Source: Saururus chinensis (Eukaryota > Streptophyta > Magnoliopsida > Piperales > Saururaceae). Taken from it: DNA of 64,000 nt. The notes beneath the pieces were generated by a model. That model had not been told where the DNA came from, did not search any database, and saw nothing but the letters and a program-made list of their open reading frames with translations. The stretch covers positions 2,823,001 through 2,887,000 of the forward strand of contig CP141149.1 of NCBI GenBank assembly GCA_035235625.1, given 5' to 3'. Shown one piece after another: positions 1 through 10,677 of this stretch (position 1 is the stretch's first letter; every line of letters begins with the position of its first letter). The position numbers were made by a program, and so were the translations under genes.

Positions 1-1638
1 AGATCAACCTTTTTCTAACAATCCTATTTGTTCAAATCTCATGATAATGAATTTTGGAACTCACCATGGCCACAGAGAAATTTTAGGTTTTGATGCAAAA
101 AAAATGGTCATTGATCATGCAAAAACACCTCAAATCGCCTCTATTCTCCTCTAAGCGCTCTTTGGAGTGAAATAGACTTGAAATGAAATAAGTTCAAATT
201 TAATACCAAGCTTCAGCTATAAAAAATAGACCAACGATTGATCGCTAGGCTTGATGGATCGATTGTTCTTGAAATAAATGCAATTTTTTTCCAAACAATT
301 GTAAATATTGCAAACTTTAAAAGTTTTAGAAATATCCTCATAAATTTTTAAAAAATATTTCAAGACATTTCCATGAAAATAAAATTTTTTCACACTCAAA
401 ACTTAAATTAAAAATCAAACACTAAAAATCAACAAAGTTGAGCTCTTTTTGATGATTTTGCAAGCAATTCTCTTTTAATCTAAGTGCATCCACAAATTAT
501 GTTTATTAATACCTTTGGTTAGATCAGTTAACCCCATTGATATGTGACAATCAATTATATTCTCTTCTTTTTGGCACATTAATCCTCTCTTATTAATTTT
601 TAAAGAAAAACCACAAATGTAGTCAGCTCTTGTCTCTTAAAGTCTTGTATCTTGTAAGATCACTCTTAACCAAATTGAGAAAAATTTGTTTAAGACCCTA
701 GAAATGACTAGGTTCACATTTTTCAACTCTCATTAGTTAGAATATATGTATATGATTTTCCTAGAAAGATAAAAATAATAAAAAAAATTATAATCAACAT
801 GGCTATGCCTTTTTTGAGTTATGATATTTTTCCTCAATTCATGTTTCTTGGGCTTGGCTTTTTTTGAATCCTCTCTACTTGCATCATTTTTTTTCATATT
901 TATATATTTTTTTCATTCATTTTTCATGATGTCAAGTAGATAGGAGCTTCACACTAGCCTAGTCCGGCCTAAGTAGGTAATCCTTTCCCTTTATCTTTAC
1001 AAGGATAATTCCATTATCTAAAGAGATGTTAAAGTCCATGAAACTCATACACATTAAAGTACATTACATGAAATGTTCTTTTATTTGATTTATAAATAGA
1101 AATCTAACCAAAGTCCCTCTAATTTTATCAACTAGACCACTAAAATTCAAACACCCAATGTTCAAGAATTCTCTCTTAATGTTCATAAAGAAAAGTGACT
1201 TAAGTCTCATAATTATGCGTGGAAGTTTTTAAAATCAAAGAATTACAATATCAAGCAAAAAAAAATCAAATTGATCTTCACTCTCGTTGGTGTACCTTCT
1301 CTTACTTAAGGTATTTAACCACTAATTATGTTGCTTTTCATCTTAAAAAAATTAATCTCAATATATCTCAAGAGCGCAACTTATCAAAAACAAAAACAAA
1401 GCCAATTGCAAAATTAAGCAAAAACCACACTAATTTTTTTATGTTTTTTATTATAGTCCATTTTTATTCTTTTCAATTCAAAACATATGAATTAAAGACA
1501 TGCAAAAACAAAGTAAAATTCGAGAGAACTAACAAAACATAAACGTCTAAGTGATAGAAAGAATTGAATCATGGACACAAATGAAAATCTCTTACTTAGA
1601 GTTGCAAGACTCCTTAGCGTTGCCTAGCCATCCATTCC
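1..1638. other. AT-rich stretch without recognised gene
   Basis: Mostly A/T-rich sequence with short open frames that show no family motif. I see no RNA gene or clear element end. A motif around 233-280 (a GATCGATTGTTCTTGAAA-like run) resembles one at 5308-5345, so part of this stretch may be the flank or LTR of the Copia element described next, but I could not define borders. Confidence 0.4.
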
Positions 1639-1884
1639 TCAGGCAACATAAGGTAGACTTCCTTGCTTCATATACTTGGTGGAGCAACTTAGGGATAGTG
1701 GGGGTAGTGGGCTTCTTCTAATTCTTCTATGACCTAAGTTTGAAAGGGTAATTATTAAGACATTCTCTTCTAGCATATGTCTCACTATAATATCATACAC
1801 ACCCACAATACTAGACCCTATCTTTCCTCCTTTCACTATTGATTTAGGTGGGTGGGGCACTATCATAGGGTCTTTATCACTCTC

Positions 1885-3208
1885 TTATGTATTCACAAAG
1901 ATAGTGGGTTTTACTAAGGCAGCATATAAGCAATTCTTAAAACTTAAGCCCATTTTGTTGGTTTGACTCATGCTAACTATAGTCTCCAACTTCTTGTTCC
2001 CACTTTTAAATTCATCTAATTTCTCTTTCGAGGACAGGAATTCTCTATTGAGATCACTAGACTTCTCTTTCTCACTCTTTAGGTTTCTTAAGGTCATACA
2101 ACATTCTTTCAAGTTTGTTATTCAATTCCACTAACCTATTTTCCTCTTGAGAAGACAAAACTAGTCCATCCTCTTTCTTCTTCAACACTTTCTCTCTCAA
2201 GGCTTTTGGTTTCTTAGTCAAGACTAAGAATTATTAGAAGAATCCCTTAATCTCATCAAAATAAACTTCAAACTCTAAGTTTGCTTCAAGAGAATCTTCT
2301 TTAGAACTATCATCCTTTACACTTAAATAGAAGGCAGTATAGTTTCATTGTTCTTCTTCAAAAGAGCTCTCTCATCACAGTGAGTTGCTTAAAAAACCTT
2401 TCAATTTTTCTTATAATCAAACCCCTTTTCTTTCTTAGGCTTATCATTAGAAGGATTGTCAGAATTAATGTTAGGACAATTAGTAGTGAAGTGACCTAAC
2501 TTACCACATTCAAAAGTATTTCAAATTCTTCTTTCCTTGTTTAGTTTACCTCTCATTTCTCTTCTCTCCTTGTTTCTTTTAAAAATTTTGTCCCTTACTG
2601 CAAAATTTAAAGTTTTGAGTTTTCATGAATTTATTGAAGTTTTTAGCCAATAAAAATATTAGTTGTTCATTTTTTTACTCTTCGGATTTATTTAAGGTGT
2701 TTAACACTTAACTTTTCTTGGAAGTTCTTTTAGATGCTTTTAGGGCATTCTATTTTCCCTTTGACATTTTAAACAACTCCTTTTTGTTCTCGTAGGACTT
2801 TTCTTGCATCTCAAAGGTTCTAAGGTTCCCAACTAACTCCTCAATGTCTAAGGTGTCAATTATCTTAGATTCATTAATAGTAGCCACCTTAATTTTAAAT
2901 TTAGAGGACAAAAACCTTAATAACTTTCTCAAAACAAGGTAATTAGGTATAGGCTCTCCTAGTTGATCACATGTGTTTGCTATGTCAATGATTTTAGCAT
3001 AGTATTCATAAATTATTTCTTCTTCACTCATTATTATGTTGTCAAACTCTATGGTCAACATTTGTAGCCTAGACACCTGCACAACCTTAGTTCTCTCATT
3101 ATGTTTTGCCAATTTTTCCCATGCAACTTTGACAGACACACAATGAGAGATCAACCTATATTGTGATTTTTCTACGACATTGAATGATGCAATAAGGGCT
3201 TTACTGTT
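1885..3208 (-). pseudogene. Ty1/Copia gag remnant (UBN2-type)
   Basis: Read on the minus strand, 3208-2750 encodes a 159-residue gag segment with the UBN2-type pattern of Copia elements (KALIASFNVVEKSQYRLIS, AWEKLAKHNE, SRLQMLTIEFDN, a LRKLLRFLSSKF block). Further downstream near 2520-2475 is a zinc-knuckle relic reading FECGKLGHFTTNC, where the expected first Cys is Thr. A Lys/Glu-rich coil-like segment follows at 2112-1885. Frames change between these blocks, so the gene is dead. The N-terminal part of gag is missing because the sequence stops exactly where a Gypsy LTR begins at 3209. Gag forms the nucleocapsid of the retrotransposon particle. The family assignment is from motif recognition only. 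Confidence 0.7.
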
Positions 3209-3551
3209 TGTTGTGCCCGGTGTAGGCACAAACGGTACCTAGCACAAATCACACAAAGGAGATAGAAGAGAGAAGAAAGGAAGAGAGAAAAGGACTGATT
3301 TCTATTGCATAAGGGAAACACGCAAGGAGGAAGACGACCCATATAGGGAGCCATGTCTCTCTCCTTGGGGGTCGTACCAACTAGTGGGCCTGACTAATTA
3401 GTACGAACACTAGCTGGCCCGTTATAACTCACTAATCACAATGTCCAACTATACAACTTATTACAGAAGCAAATATTAAATAAAGTAGTATAATGCAAGC
3501 AAATAGTAGATCAATAGAGTGAAAAGAGAGCCCTGGTGAACGTGCACAACG
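3209..3551 (-). repeat. 3' LTR of the truncated Gypsy element
   Basis: In minus orientation the LTR ends with GGGCACAACA at 3209, like the LTR at 56497-56813. Its start is around 3551 (CGTTGTGCACG, compared with TGTTGTGCACG in that other copy), so the first base seems mutated. The purine-rich GGAAGAGTGGTGGAG at about 3552-3566 (minus) fits the polypurine tract that primes plus-strand synthesis. Length is about 343 bp. Confidence 0.7.
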
Positions 3552-3660
3552 CTCCACCACTCTTCCGCTATTCGCCTTGACCTCAAGGTGACCATGATGG
3601 GTAGAGAGCCATCAACTCGTCCTCTAACATCCAAGTGGTGTCCTCAAGTGGCTGGCCCTG

Positions 3661-5292
3661 CTAGAAAACGAGCACCTCTGTAATAATGCAGCCGAAATAG
3701 CGGACCCGATGCTTATCAAGCACAGAGGCAGGGATGGGTTTTGTAGGAGGAGTCGATCCCATCAAAGGGGGAGGTGGAGCATCCATAGCCAGGGAAGTAT
3801 CACCCACACAACGGCAGAGTCTGGAGACATGGAAGACTGGGTGGACCAATGAGCCAGATGGTAGTGTGAGACGGTAAGACACTAGACCAATGCGCTCCAC
3901 AACCGCATACGATCCATGGTAATAGGGGGCAAGCTTGCAGTGCTTCGGCTGGAACAATGTTATCTAACGCGGAGGAAGGACTGAGATATAGACCAAATCA
4001 CCATGTTAAACTCCCGAACGACATGCTTTCTATCATAGATCTATTTCATTCAGTTCCAAGCTTATGAAAGGTTCAGCTTAAGCTAACAGAGAATCTCATC
4101 CTATGTCTGTAGCATATAATCTACCTTTGTGATAGAGGAGCGATGAGGAACATATGATAACATGGTTGGAGGTAGGCATCCATACAATACCTCAAAAGGA
4201 GTGAACTCTATGCACATGTGAAAGGCAGTGTTATATGACCATTCTGCCCATGGAAGAAGTTGGAGCCACCGGCGGGGCTGAGTCATGGTGAAGCACCAGA
4301 GGTACTATTCTAGGCAGTGGTTCACTACCTCGGTCTGGCCATCCGTCTACAAATGATAGGTTGTGCTCATGTGGAGAGTAGTGCATGCCCTGGAGTGCAA
4401 AGAACTCCCACCAGAACTGAGAGATTAATATCCTATCACGATCAGAAACAATAGTGCAAGGCATGCCGTGGAGCATAGAAACCTCTCGAACATATATCTC
4501 TGCCACTGTTTTCGCGGTAAAGGGGTGTCCAAGGGCGTAGTAGTGTGCGTACTTAGACAGCTGATCCACCACCATAAGGGCCACCAACTTGCCTTGCATG
4601 AAGGGCAAAGCCTCCATGACATCCATCGAAACATCTTCCCAAACCTTGTCAGGAATAGGTAAAGGCTGATGTAATCCGGTGGGGGATGTCATGGCAGCTT
4701 TGGCTCTCTGACATACATCATAAGCGGCGACATAGTTCTGAACAGCCCATCGAACACCCTACCACAGGAACCTCTGGCTGACCCTCTTATAAGTGCATAA
4801 TACCCCTTCATGGTTGACAAGTGGTGTGTCATGGAAGTGGGAGAGAATGCACTGGTGAAGGTCCTCGACATCGTGCACCTAGAGGCGGTCCTTCCAAAAT
4901 AGAAGGTCATCTCGCCAAACAAAGAAAGGGTGGTAAGCAGGGTCTTCCTGGAGAGATGCAATCAGAGAATGTGTGGAATGATCCTCTCGGTAGGCATTCT
5001 TAACTCAGCAATGAAGGGGCAGGAAGGAGTAGAGATGGCTAGGCAAAGCCAGGGGTAGAGCTGCGGGAAAGAGCGTCAGCCACAGTGTTGTCTGCCCCTT
5101 TCTTGTACACCACTTCATAATTGTATCCCAACAATTTACTAACCCACCGCTATTGGGCTGGAGTGGAAAGCCACTGCTCGAGGATGTACTTGAAGGGCTG
5201 ATGATCAGTGTGGATAATGAAGAGGTGGCCGAGCAAGTAGGGTCTCCATTTGTTGACGGCAAGGACTATGGCCAGCATCTCCTTCTCATACA
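3661..5292 (-). pseudogene. Gypsy pol remnant: RNase H and integrase
   Basis: Minus-strand reading from 5292 shows Ty3-type RNase H (EKEMLAIVLAVNKWRPYLLG, HTDHQPFKYILEQ, ADNTVADALSR) with an in-frame stop after TPAQ near 5150. Integrase follows: a zinc-domain tail (YDVCQRAK near 4710) and the catalytic core at 4692-4390 with PIPDKVWEDVSMDVMEALP, VVDQLSKYAHYY and the second acidic motif IVSDRDRIL. The C-terminal region at 3957-3661 reads KLAPYYHGSYAVVERIG, then HPVFHVSRL. These enzymes degrade the RNA template and insert the cDNA copy. Frames shift several times between blocks, so no functional polyprotein can be made. Confidence 0.85.
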
Positions 5293-6250
5293 TTTAAAAT
5301 AGTGACTAATCGATTGTTGTTTAAAATGATCTATTGTTTCAAGAACAAGTTACCTAAATTAAGACCTTCTGATTTTCATTTCATTCCATATTTAAGTACA
5401 AGTCCTAAACTGACTTAATAAACTATACAAGGGTTATGAAATCACGAAATTGGAGGGAGTAAAACCTAGAGGAGAAAAGTGAAAAGAGGGTTTGACCTTT
5501 GCTTATTGTTTTCGGAAGGCAAATTCACTTGAGCTTTACATTGAAGACCTATGGTGAATTGAAGAAAACAATCCACAAATGAAGTACACAATGTATTCAA
5601 AGAGGAGTTGCAATAAGTCTTCAATGAGAGATTGAAGATTTTCACAAGGGCAAAGTCATGACAACAAGAGGAGGTTGTTGAAAACTAGAAGTAGACAGAG
5701 ACATAGAAACTAGCAAAATGTATAAAGTGCTTCGAGAAGTCTTGAAGGCCAACAACAACAATTTAAACAAGAGGAGCTTGTGCTAGAGTCCAAACAAGGT
5801 TGGTGGTTTGCTTGTGTCTATATAGAGTTTTAGTTTTAGTGCATTGATTTGGTTCCTTTGGAACTCTCAAGGTTATTTACCCTAGTTGGCTTTTTCCATG
5901 TAAATTAGTATGTCTTTGTGTGGGTTGATTGATTGATAATTCGAGAGTGAAGTAGAATAAATAATTAGGTTTTCGTTATTTTCGCTTAATAAAAAATTCT
6001 GAGCAAAGAGGCTAGAACTCTTTATTCTTATTTATTGAAAGTACTAGTTTTAAAAGCAATCTAGTGATCTGCTAGGTCGATTAGACTAATATTAAACTCT
6101 CACATCCTGCCCAAAAGACCCCACTTCCACTATGTTTGAATAGCCAATCCACACATATGGAGTGGGTTGGCCATGCCCAATCAAATGATGACTTGCAAAC
6201 ACCACGAAAGAAGAGCTGAAACAACAACACCCACACCCTTATCCTCCCCT
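5293..6250. other. Unassigned sequence between retroelements
   Basis: No coding motif found. The 5780-6070 part (a TATATAGAG box near 5820, then AT-rich sequence ending in CTGCTAGG) looks like the end of a Copia-type LTR in plus orientation, but I could not pair it with a second LTR. The open frame at 6278-6081 (minus) has no recognisable domain. Confidence 0.3.
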
Positions 6251-6255
6251 CCCCT

Positions 6256-6705
6256 TGTAATAACCTGTATTTTCCCATGGTTCTTTATATAATTTTTTGG
6301 GGAAATTTATTCCTTTGCTAGTTTTAATTATCTTTTTTCTCGATAATTGTGTGTTTGATGTCGTGATTGGCCTTGGTCATAAGCAACAATGGTTTCATGC
6401 ATTTTTTAGGGTTCAAAATGTAATTTAGGGTTTAGCACCTATTTCAAGGCTTCGGCACTTGTGAGAGGCTTTTCGGGCAAAGAGTAAGTTTCATGGCATG
6501 CTGAAGGCTTTTGTGGGCTCGTGGGGGCTCACAAATGAGTAAAGGAAGTTTTAGCATGCAATTTGAAGCTATGTGTGCCAATGGTTTTTTTTTAAAATAA
6601 ATAGGAGAGAAAATGCAAAAGCAGAACACAGACTACGTTCTGCTTTGCCCAACAAAAGAGGAATAGAGACTCCATCTTCCCTCACTGGCACGGTGGCCTT
6701 GGTAG
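6256..6705 (+). repeat. Truncated 5' LTR
   Basis: Matches the first about 400 bases of the 3' LTR at 7344 (shared blocks include TTTTAATTATCTTTTT-like, AAGGCTTCGGCACTTGTGAG and AGAGAAAATGCAAAAGCAGA). Similarity stops near 6705, where the 5' copy jumps ahead. The precise deletion point was not aligned computationally. Confidence 0.75.
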
Positions 6706-6889
6706 CATGCCACCACATCACACAAGGAGCATCTTCAGTCAGTTAGAAAGGACCATTCACAGATGCTAGAAGATATGTTGTAAGTTTGTGCCCTAGATTG
6801 GAGGAGTTCTTGGGATTGACACTTGCCTTTGATCAAGTTTGCATATAATAACATTTATCATTCTAACATAGAGATGACACCATATGATG

Positions 6890-7300
6890 CTCTTTATTGA
6901 AGACCATGTCAATCGCCAATGTGTTGGGATGCGGTGAGAGAATAGCAACTACTCAAGTCAGAGTTAGTCTAGCAATGTGGAGACAAGGTGAGGGTAGCCA
7001 GGCAAAGGCTTCAAACTGCTCAAAACCATTAGAAGGGTTATGCTAATAAGAGGCGGAGGGATCTTGAGTTTAAGGTTGGCAATAATGTGTTTTTGTGCCT
7101 CCCCTGCTAAGTGAGCTATGTGGTTTGGTGTGAGAGGGAAGCTAAGCCATCGATATGTGAGTCCCTTCGATATCTTGGAGTGAATTGGACCTGTGGCTTA
7201 TCGAGTTCACGATGTCTTCCAAGTATCAATGCTCTAGAAATACATGCCGGATCCCTCCCATGTGTTAGACTATCTTGTTCATTTTTTACTTAGCAATTTT
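6890..7300 (+). pseudogene. Gypsy integrase C-terminal remnant
   Basis: Plus-strand reading in changing frames gives the usual integrase tail of Gypsy elements: a basic helix-like RRRDLEFKVGNNVFL near 7045-7095, and after it a decayed version of the segment that normally reads toward a host-chromatin-binding tail. Several stops and shifts separate the pieces. It lies directly upstream of the polypurine tract and 3' LTR, as expected for the 3' end of pol. Confidence 0.6.
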
Positions 7301-7316
7301 GGGGGCGAAATTTCTC

Positions 7317-7330
7317 TATGGGGGATGAAA
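7317..7330 (+). promoter_or_regulatory. Polypurine tract
   Basis: The run TATGGGGGATGAAA lies 14 bases before the 3' LTR start at 7344. A nearly identical run (GGGGGGATGAAAT, 25981) precedes the LTR of the Gypsy element at 26 kb. Such tracts prime plus-strand DNA synthesis. Confidence 0.7.
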
Positions 7331-7343
7331 TTTTCAACTATCT

Positions 7344-10300
7344 TATAATAACCTAAATTTTACCCGTGATTCTTTCTATGCTTTTTCAGGGAAATTGATT
7401 GCTTTGTTAGTCTTAATTATCTTTTTCCTTGATAATTGTGTTCTTGGTGTGGTGCTTGGCCTTGGTGGTAAGTGAAAATGGTTTTATGAATTTTTGACAG
7501 TTCAATGCTTAATTTAGGGTTTTGACACTAATGTCAAGGCTTCAGCACTTGTGAGAGGTCTTTCGTGCAAAAAAGTAATTTTTGAGGCCTGGTGAAGGCT
7601 TCTATGGGCTCATGAGGGGCTCTCGTACGAGGAAAGGAAATTTCAGCACACGATTTGAAATTACGTGTGTGAAGAGGTTTTTTTTAAAATATATATAAGA
7701 GAGAAAAGGCAAATGCAGAACATGAATCGCGTTCTGCCTCGCCCAACAAAAGAGGAACAAAGACCCCCTCTTCCACCATTGGCATAGTGGCCTTGTCTAC
7801 GAGCCATTGTGGTCCCACACTGCAGGAACTCCATTGCCCGGCACCAACGACCTAGGTAGCGCCAGCATGGGCTACCATCCCTCCCCTACTCCTATTTTTG
7901 ACGACATGCTAAGCCCCCCATTTGGACAGTAACCATAGGCGGCATGCCACCACATCCCCGCCATCAGAACCCAGCCACCCAGCTGCTAGTACGGTGTAGT
8001 ACTGCCCTGGGCCATCGTCATGCCTTTCCTTCCCTCTTTTCCAGACAGCATTCTCCTCCCCTTTGATTTTCCTTCGTTTTGGCAAAAACTTCCACAGGAT
8101 CTAGCGAAAGCCACCACTGTGAACCATTTTTGGCTGGCCATGTCTCTGCCACCTCACCCTTGGCCCTGATCTACCTCCCAACAGCCCTATTGCCCCACTT
8201 CTTTGCCATATCGCCCCTCCCCACTCTTGCTCCATTAAAAAAATCGACCGGGACAGAACCAAAATGTGTTGTCCAGTGGCCTTATCTATTGTCTTGGTGA
8301 CCGGTGACCGCCAGCACCACTTCTATCTTCCTCCTCCTCAATGCCCCTCTTTTTGGGCACGTGTGCACCCCCGATAGCCCTTGCATGCATTGTGGGAAGC
8401 ATTTAGGACATCGGGCGCCAATTTTAGATCAGCGACAAATATTTTTCACCCAAGGCAAACCTTTGCTACATAGGCGGTACTTTGGACCATCAAATTAGTC
8501 ACTAATGCGGCCACTGTGGTACGCCCTGACATAAAACTTGCTCGGCAACCAGGTAGGAGACTTTGAACCCCATAATTCCACTTTGGCATACTTATTTAGT
8601 AGAATGCGTGCTAAAACCAAGGGGTTTGAATATATAATGGCATTTGATGTTATTGATGTCACATGGATTAGCTTGGTATGTGATCGCACGAATGATAATC
8701 AATTATGCATTTAATGGTTTGATGAATTATAGACTATTTATATGTTAATGAAGAGAATGCTAAGTGTGTTGGTTATTTAAGGTGGCTGAATACATATGTT
8801 GTGAATTATCTACTTGTTGGTTAATTAGATTAGTCAAATGCCTATTCTATGATTTATTCTCATTTTGGTTAGATAGATCGGCTGAAGCTTTATCCAATAA
8901 ATTACATTCGAATTAGATGGATATGTTATTGACATGACTGTGCGAAGAATTACGTGTATGCTATCTACGGATTGTAAGGTGTGTTAGAGGGTTTATGAGT
9001 GGAGTGTGGTATGGAACTATGAGTGGTTATGCGTGTAATGATGATGAGTATGTGTCTGACTGGTTACTATTAGTTGGACTGGATCAAACTTTAAAACAAT
9101 GGGTAAGAGGCTTCTGGGTTAAGTGAATAGATGGACTTAGGTTTTGTGCCTAGTCAGAGGATTGTAAACAAGACTACACATAATAATTGTACCTGCATAA
9201 CATACAAATTATAAATCTGATAATAATGGAAATAAGTAGATTAATAGTAGGAATTGAGGCCTTAGCTAGTATGACAAATTGAATTTTTTGTCTGTTGATA
9301 GATGAATGATAATTGGTTGTTCACTTGTGAGATCGACGTACTCACCCTTTGGGGTATTGTCTTGGAGCTATGTTCAAGCTCAGACATTTGTTGCTCTATT
9401 GAGAGCACTGTAAGTTTTTGGCCCAAGAGTGGTAGTGTAAAACTTCCACCCTTAGTTGGTATTGTATAGCCCTTAGTTGATATTGTAGGCCCTAGAGAGT
9501 AGGTATTTGTAGTGCTTAGGTAAGTAGCATTATGAATCTACTTTTACCTGTTTGATCTGTGCCCCATAAGCACTTGTGTATCTTGCCTTCGGAAATATTA
9601 TAGTGTATAGGTTCCTCCCCAAAGGTTAAGGTGACGCCTTAGTGGCATTCCTTCCTTATGACATTAGAGCTGATTAATGTGTAATTGGCTTTAGTTGTCG
9701 ATTGTAAGTAAAAGGCAGTAAGCATAAGGTTGTAAGCCTAAGACTATAAGGGTAAGTGGTAAGTGTGTGATAGTAAGAGTATGATGGTACAAAATTTGTG
9801 TAAGGTAATAAGAAAATTGGTAAGGTTTAGGGGAAATGTGAGGCTAGTCCTGCGGCCATGTTTTCATACTCTCTTTTTTTTATAGCTAAACTCACTCACC
9901 CTTAAACATTGTATGCCACTGGGATTCAATCCTTGGACCTCTCCCACAATCGGGAGAGATCCAACCAGCCCAACTAAAGCTAGTGTAGTAAAGTTTTCAT
10001 ACTCTCTTTGTTTTATTGTATGCCACTATCCTGTGAAGCAACTTTTGTGTGGACTTTTAGGGTTCACTTATTAGAATGTTCCTACTGGGTATGAAAATAT
10101 TCATTTTCCCTTCCCCTAACCTCAAGATACTCTAGGAACTTCTATGAGTCCTAGTTTGAGAGCTGCATAGGCTAGATCTAGTGTTTGAGGATGCCCTTAT
10201 TGACTTTAGGTCAATTTTTGACCTATGATTCTTTTTTTTATTTTACGCCATGAACTATTGTAACATTTTTTATGAACACATGCATTAAGTGAGATGAGAG

Positions 10301-10672
10301 CTTTTACATGTATTATTTTGGACTTGTACAGAGAGTGTTTACATATGTTTGGATTGTTATGGAACTTGTACTCTGTTGCACTAGGAAAAATTTATGTTAA
10401 GCTCAAGGCCATGGCACTCATGTTTTATGAGTTTGTTATTCATGCCTAGGATGATTAAACGATGGGTTTTAACTGACTTACCAGTGTTATGTGTTTATGC
10501 GGGTGTAAATGTGAATGTGTTTGTGTAGATTTGATGTGGATGTGTGAGAATTATAAAAATATTTTTCACAGGTTTTGAATTTTTGTCAATTATCACCAAT
10601 TTATAGTCATTATATTGCAAAAAATTTCCATCAAATTTGATGAAAACTAGTTTGAAAACCCCGGGTGTGACA
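7344..10672 (+). repeat. 3' LTR, about 3.3 kb
   Basis: The first base pair of the expected TG is mutated to TA (TATAATAACC); it ends in CA at 10672. A TATA-like run (ATATATATAAG) lies at about 7689-7699. A GC-richer block at 7740-8470 is followed by AT-rich sequence, a CCTTCGGAAA motif near 9585 and a terminal segment near 10570-10620. All these blocks occur in the same order and direction in the solo LTR at 13872-17800, which shows that they belong to one family. The short open frames at 8079-8498 are in the GC-rich block and show no domain. Confidence 0.82.
9877..9992 (-). mobile_element. SINE (tRNA-like), about 116 bp
   Basis: A 17-base direct repeat, GTTTTCATACTCTCTTT, at 9860-9876 and 9993-10009 brackets a short insert. 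Read on the minus strand the insert has an A-box-like stretch (TTAGTTGGGCTGGTTGG), a B-box-like stretch (GATTGAATCCC) and ends in an A-run (ATAAAAAA) against one duplication. This is the anatomy of a tRNA-derived SINE moved by LINE machinery. It sits inside the 3' LTR of the 6.3-10.7 kb element and is therefore younger. Confidence 0.75.
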
Positions 10673-10677
10673 CCCCT

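Larger units (their letters stand above)
3209..5292 (-). mobile_element. Truncated Ty3/Gypsy retrotransposon (3' half)
   Basis: In minus-strand order the element runs RNase H, integrase, integrase C-terminus, polypurine stretch, 3' LTR. It is truncated inside or just before RNase H at about 5292, so gag, protease, most of reverse transcriptase and the 5' LTR are absent. The 3' LTR abuts the Copia gag at 3208, which indicates insertion into that older element. The LTR family is the same as those at 26728, 56497 and 63657. No target duplication can be tested because the other end is lost. Confidence 0.8.
6256..10672 (+). mobile_element. Internally deleted Ty3/Gypsy LTR retrotransposon
   Basis: The element starts TGTAATAACC at 6256, ends GGGTGTGACA at 10672, and is flanked by perfect 5-bp duplications CCCCT (6251-6255 and 10673-10677). 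It consists of a 5' LTR cut down to roughly its first 450 bases, a short pol remnant, a polypurine tract and a full 3' LTR. The start of the 3' LTR (7344) aligns with the start of the 5' LTR base for base, apart from substitutions, over some 400 bases. Gag, protease, reverse transcriptase and most of integrase are gone. The coding remnant and polypurine tract set plus orientation. The long LTR suggests a Tekay/Del-type chromovirus, which is inference. Confidence 0.88.

Noticed and set aside
4821-5003. Plus-strand frames within the Gypsy pol region
   Set aside because: Antisense to integrase and RNase H text.
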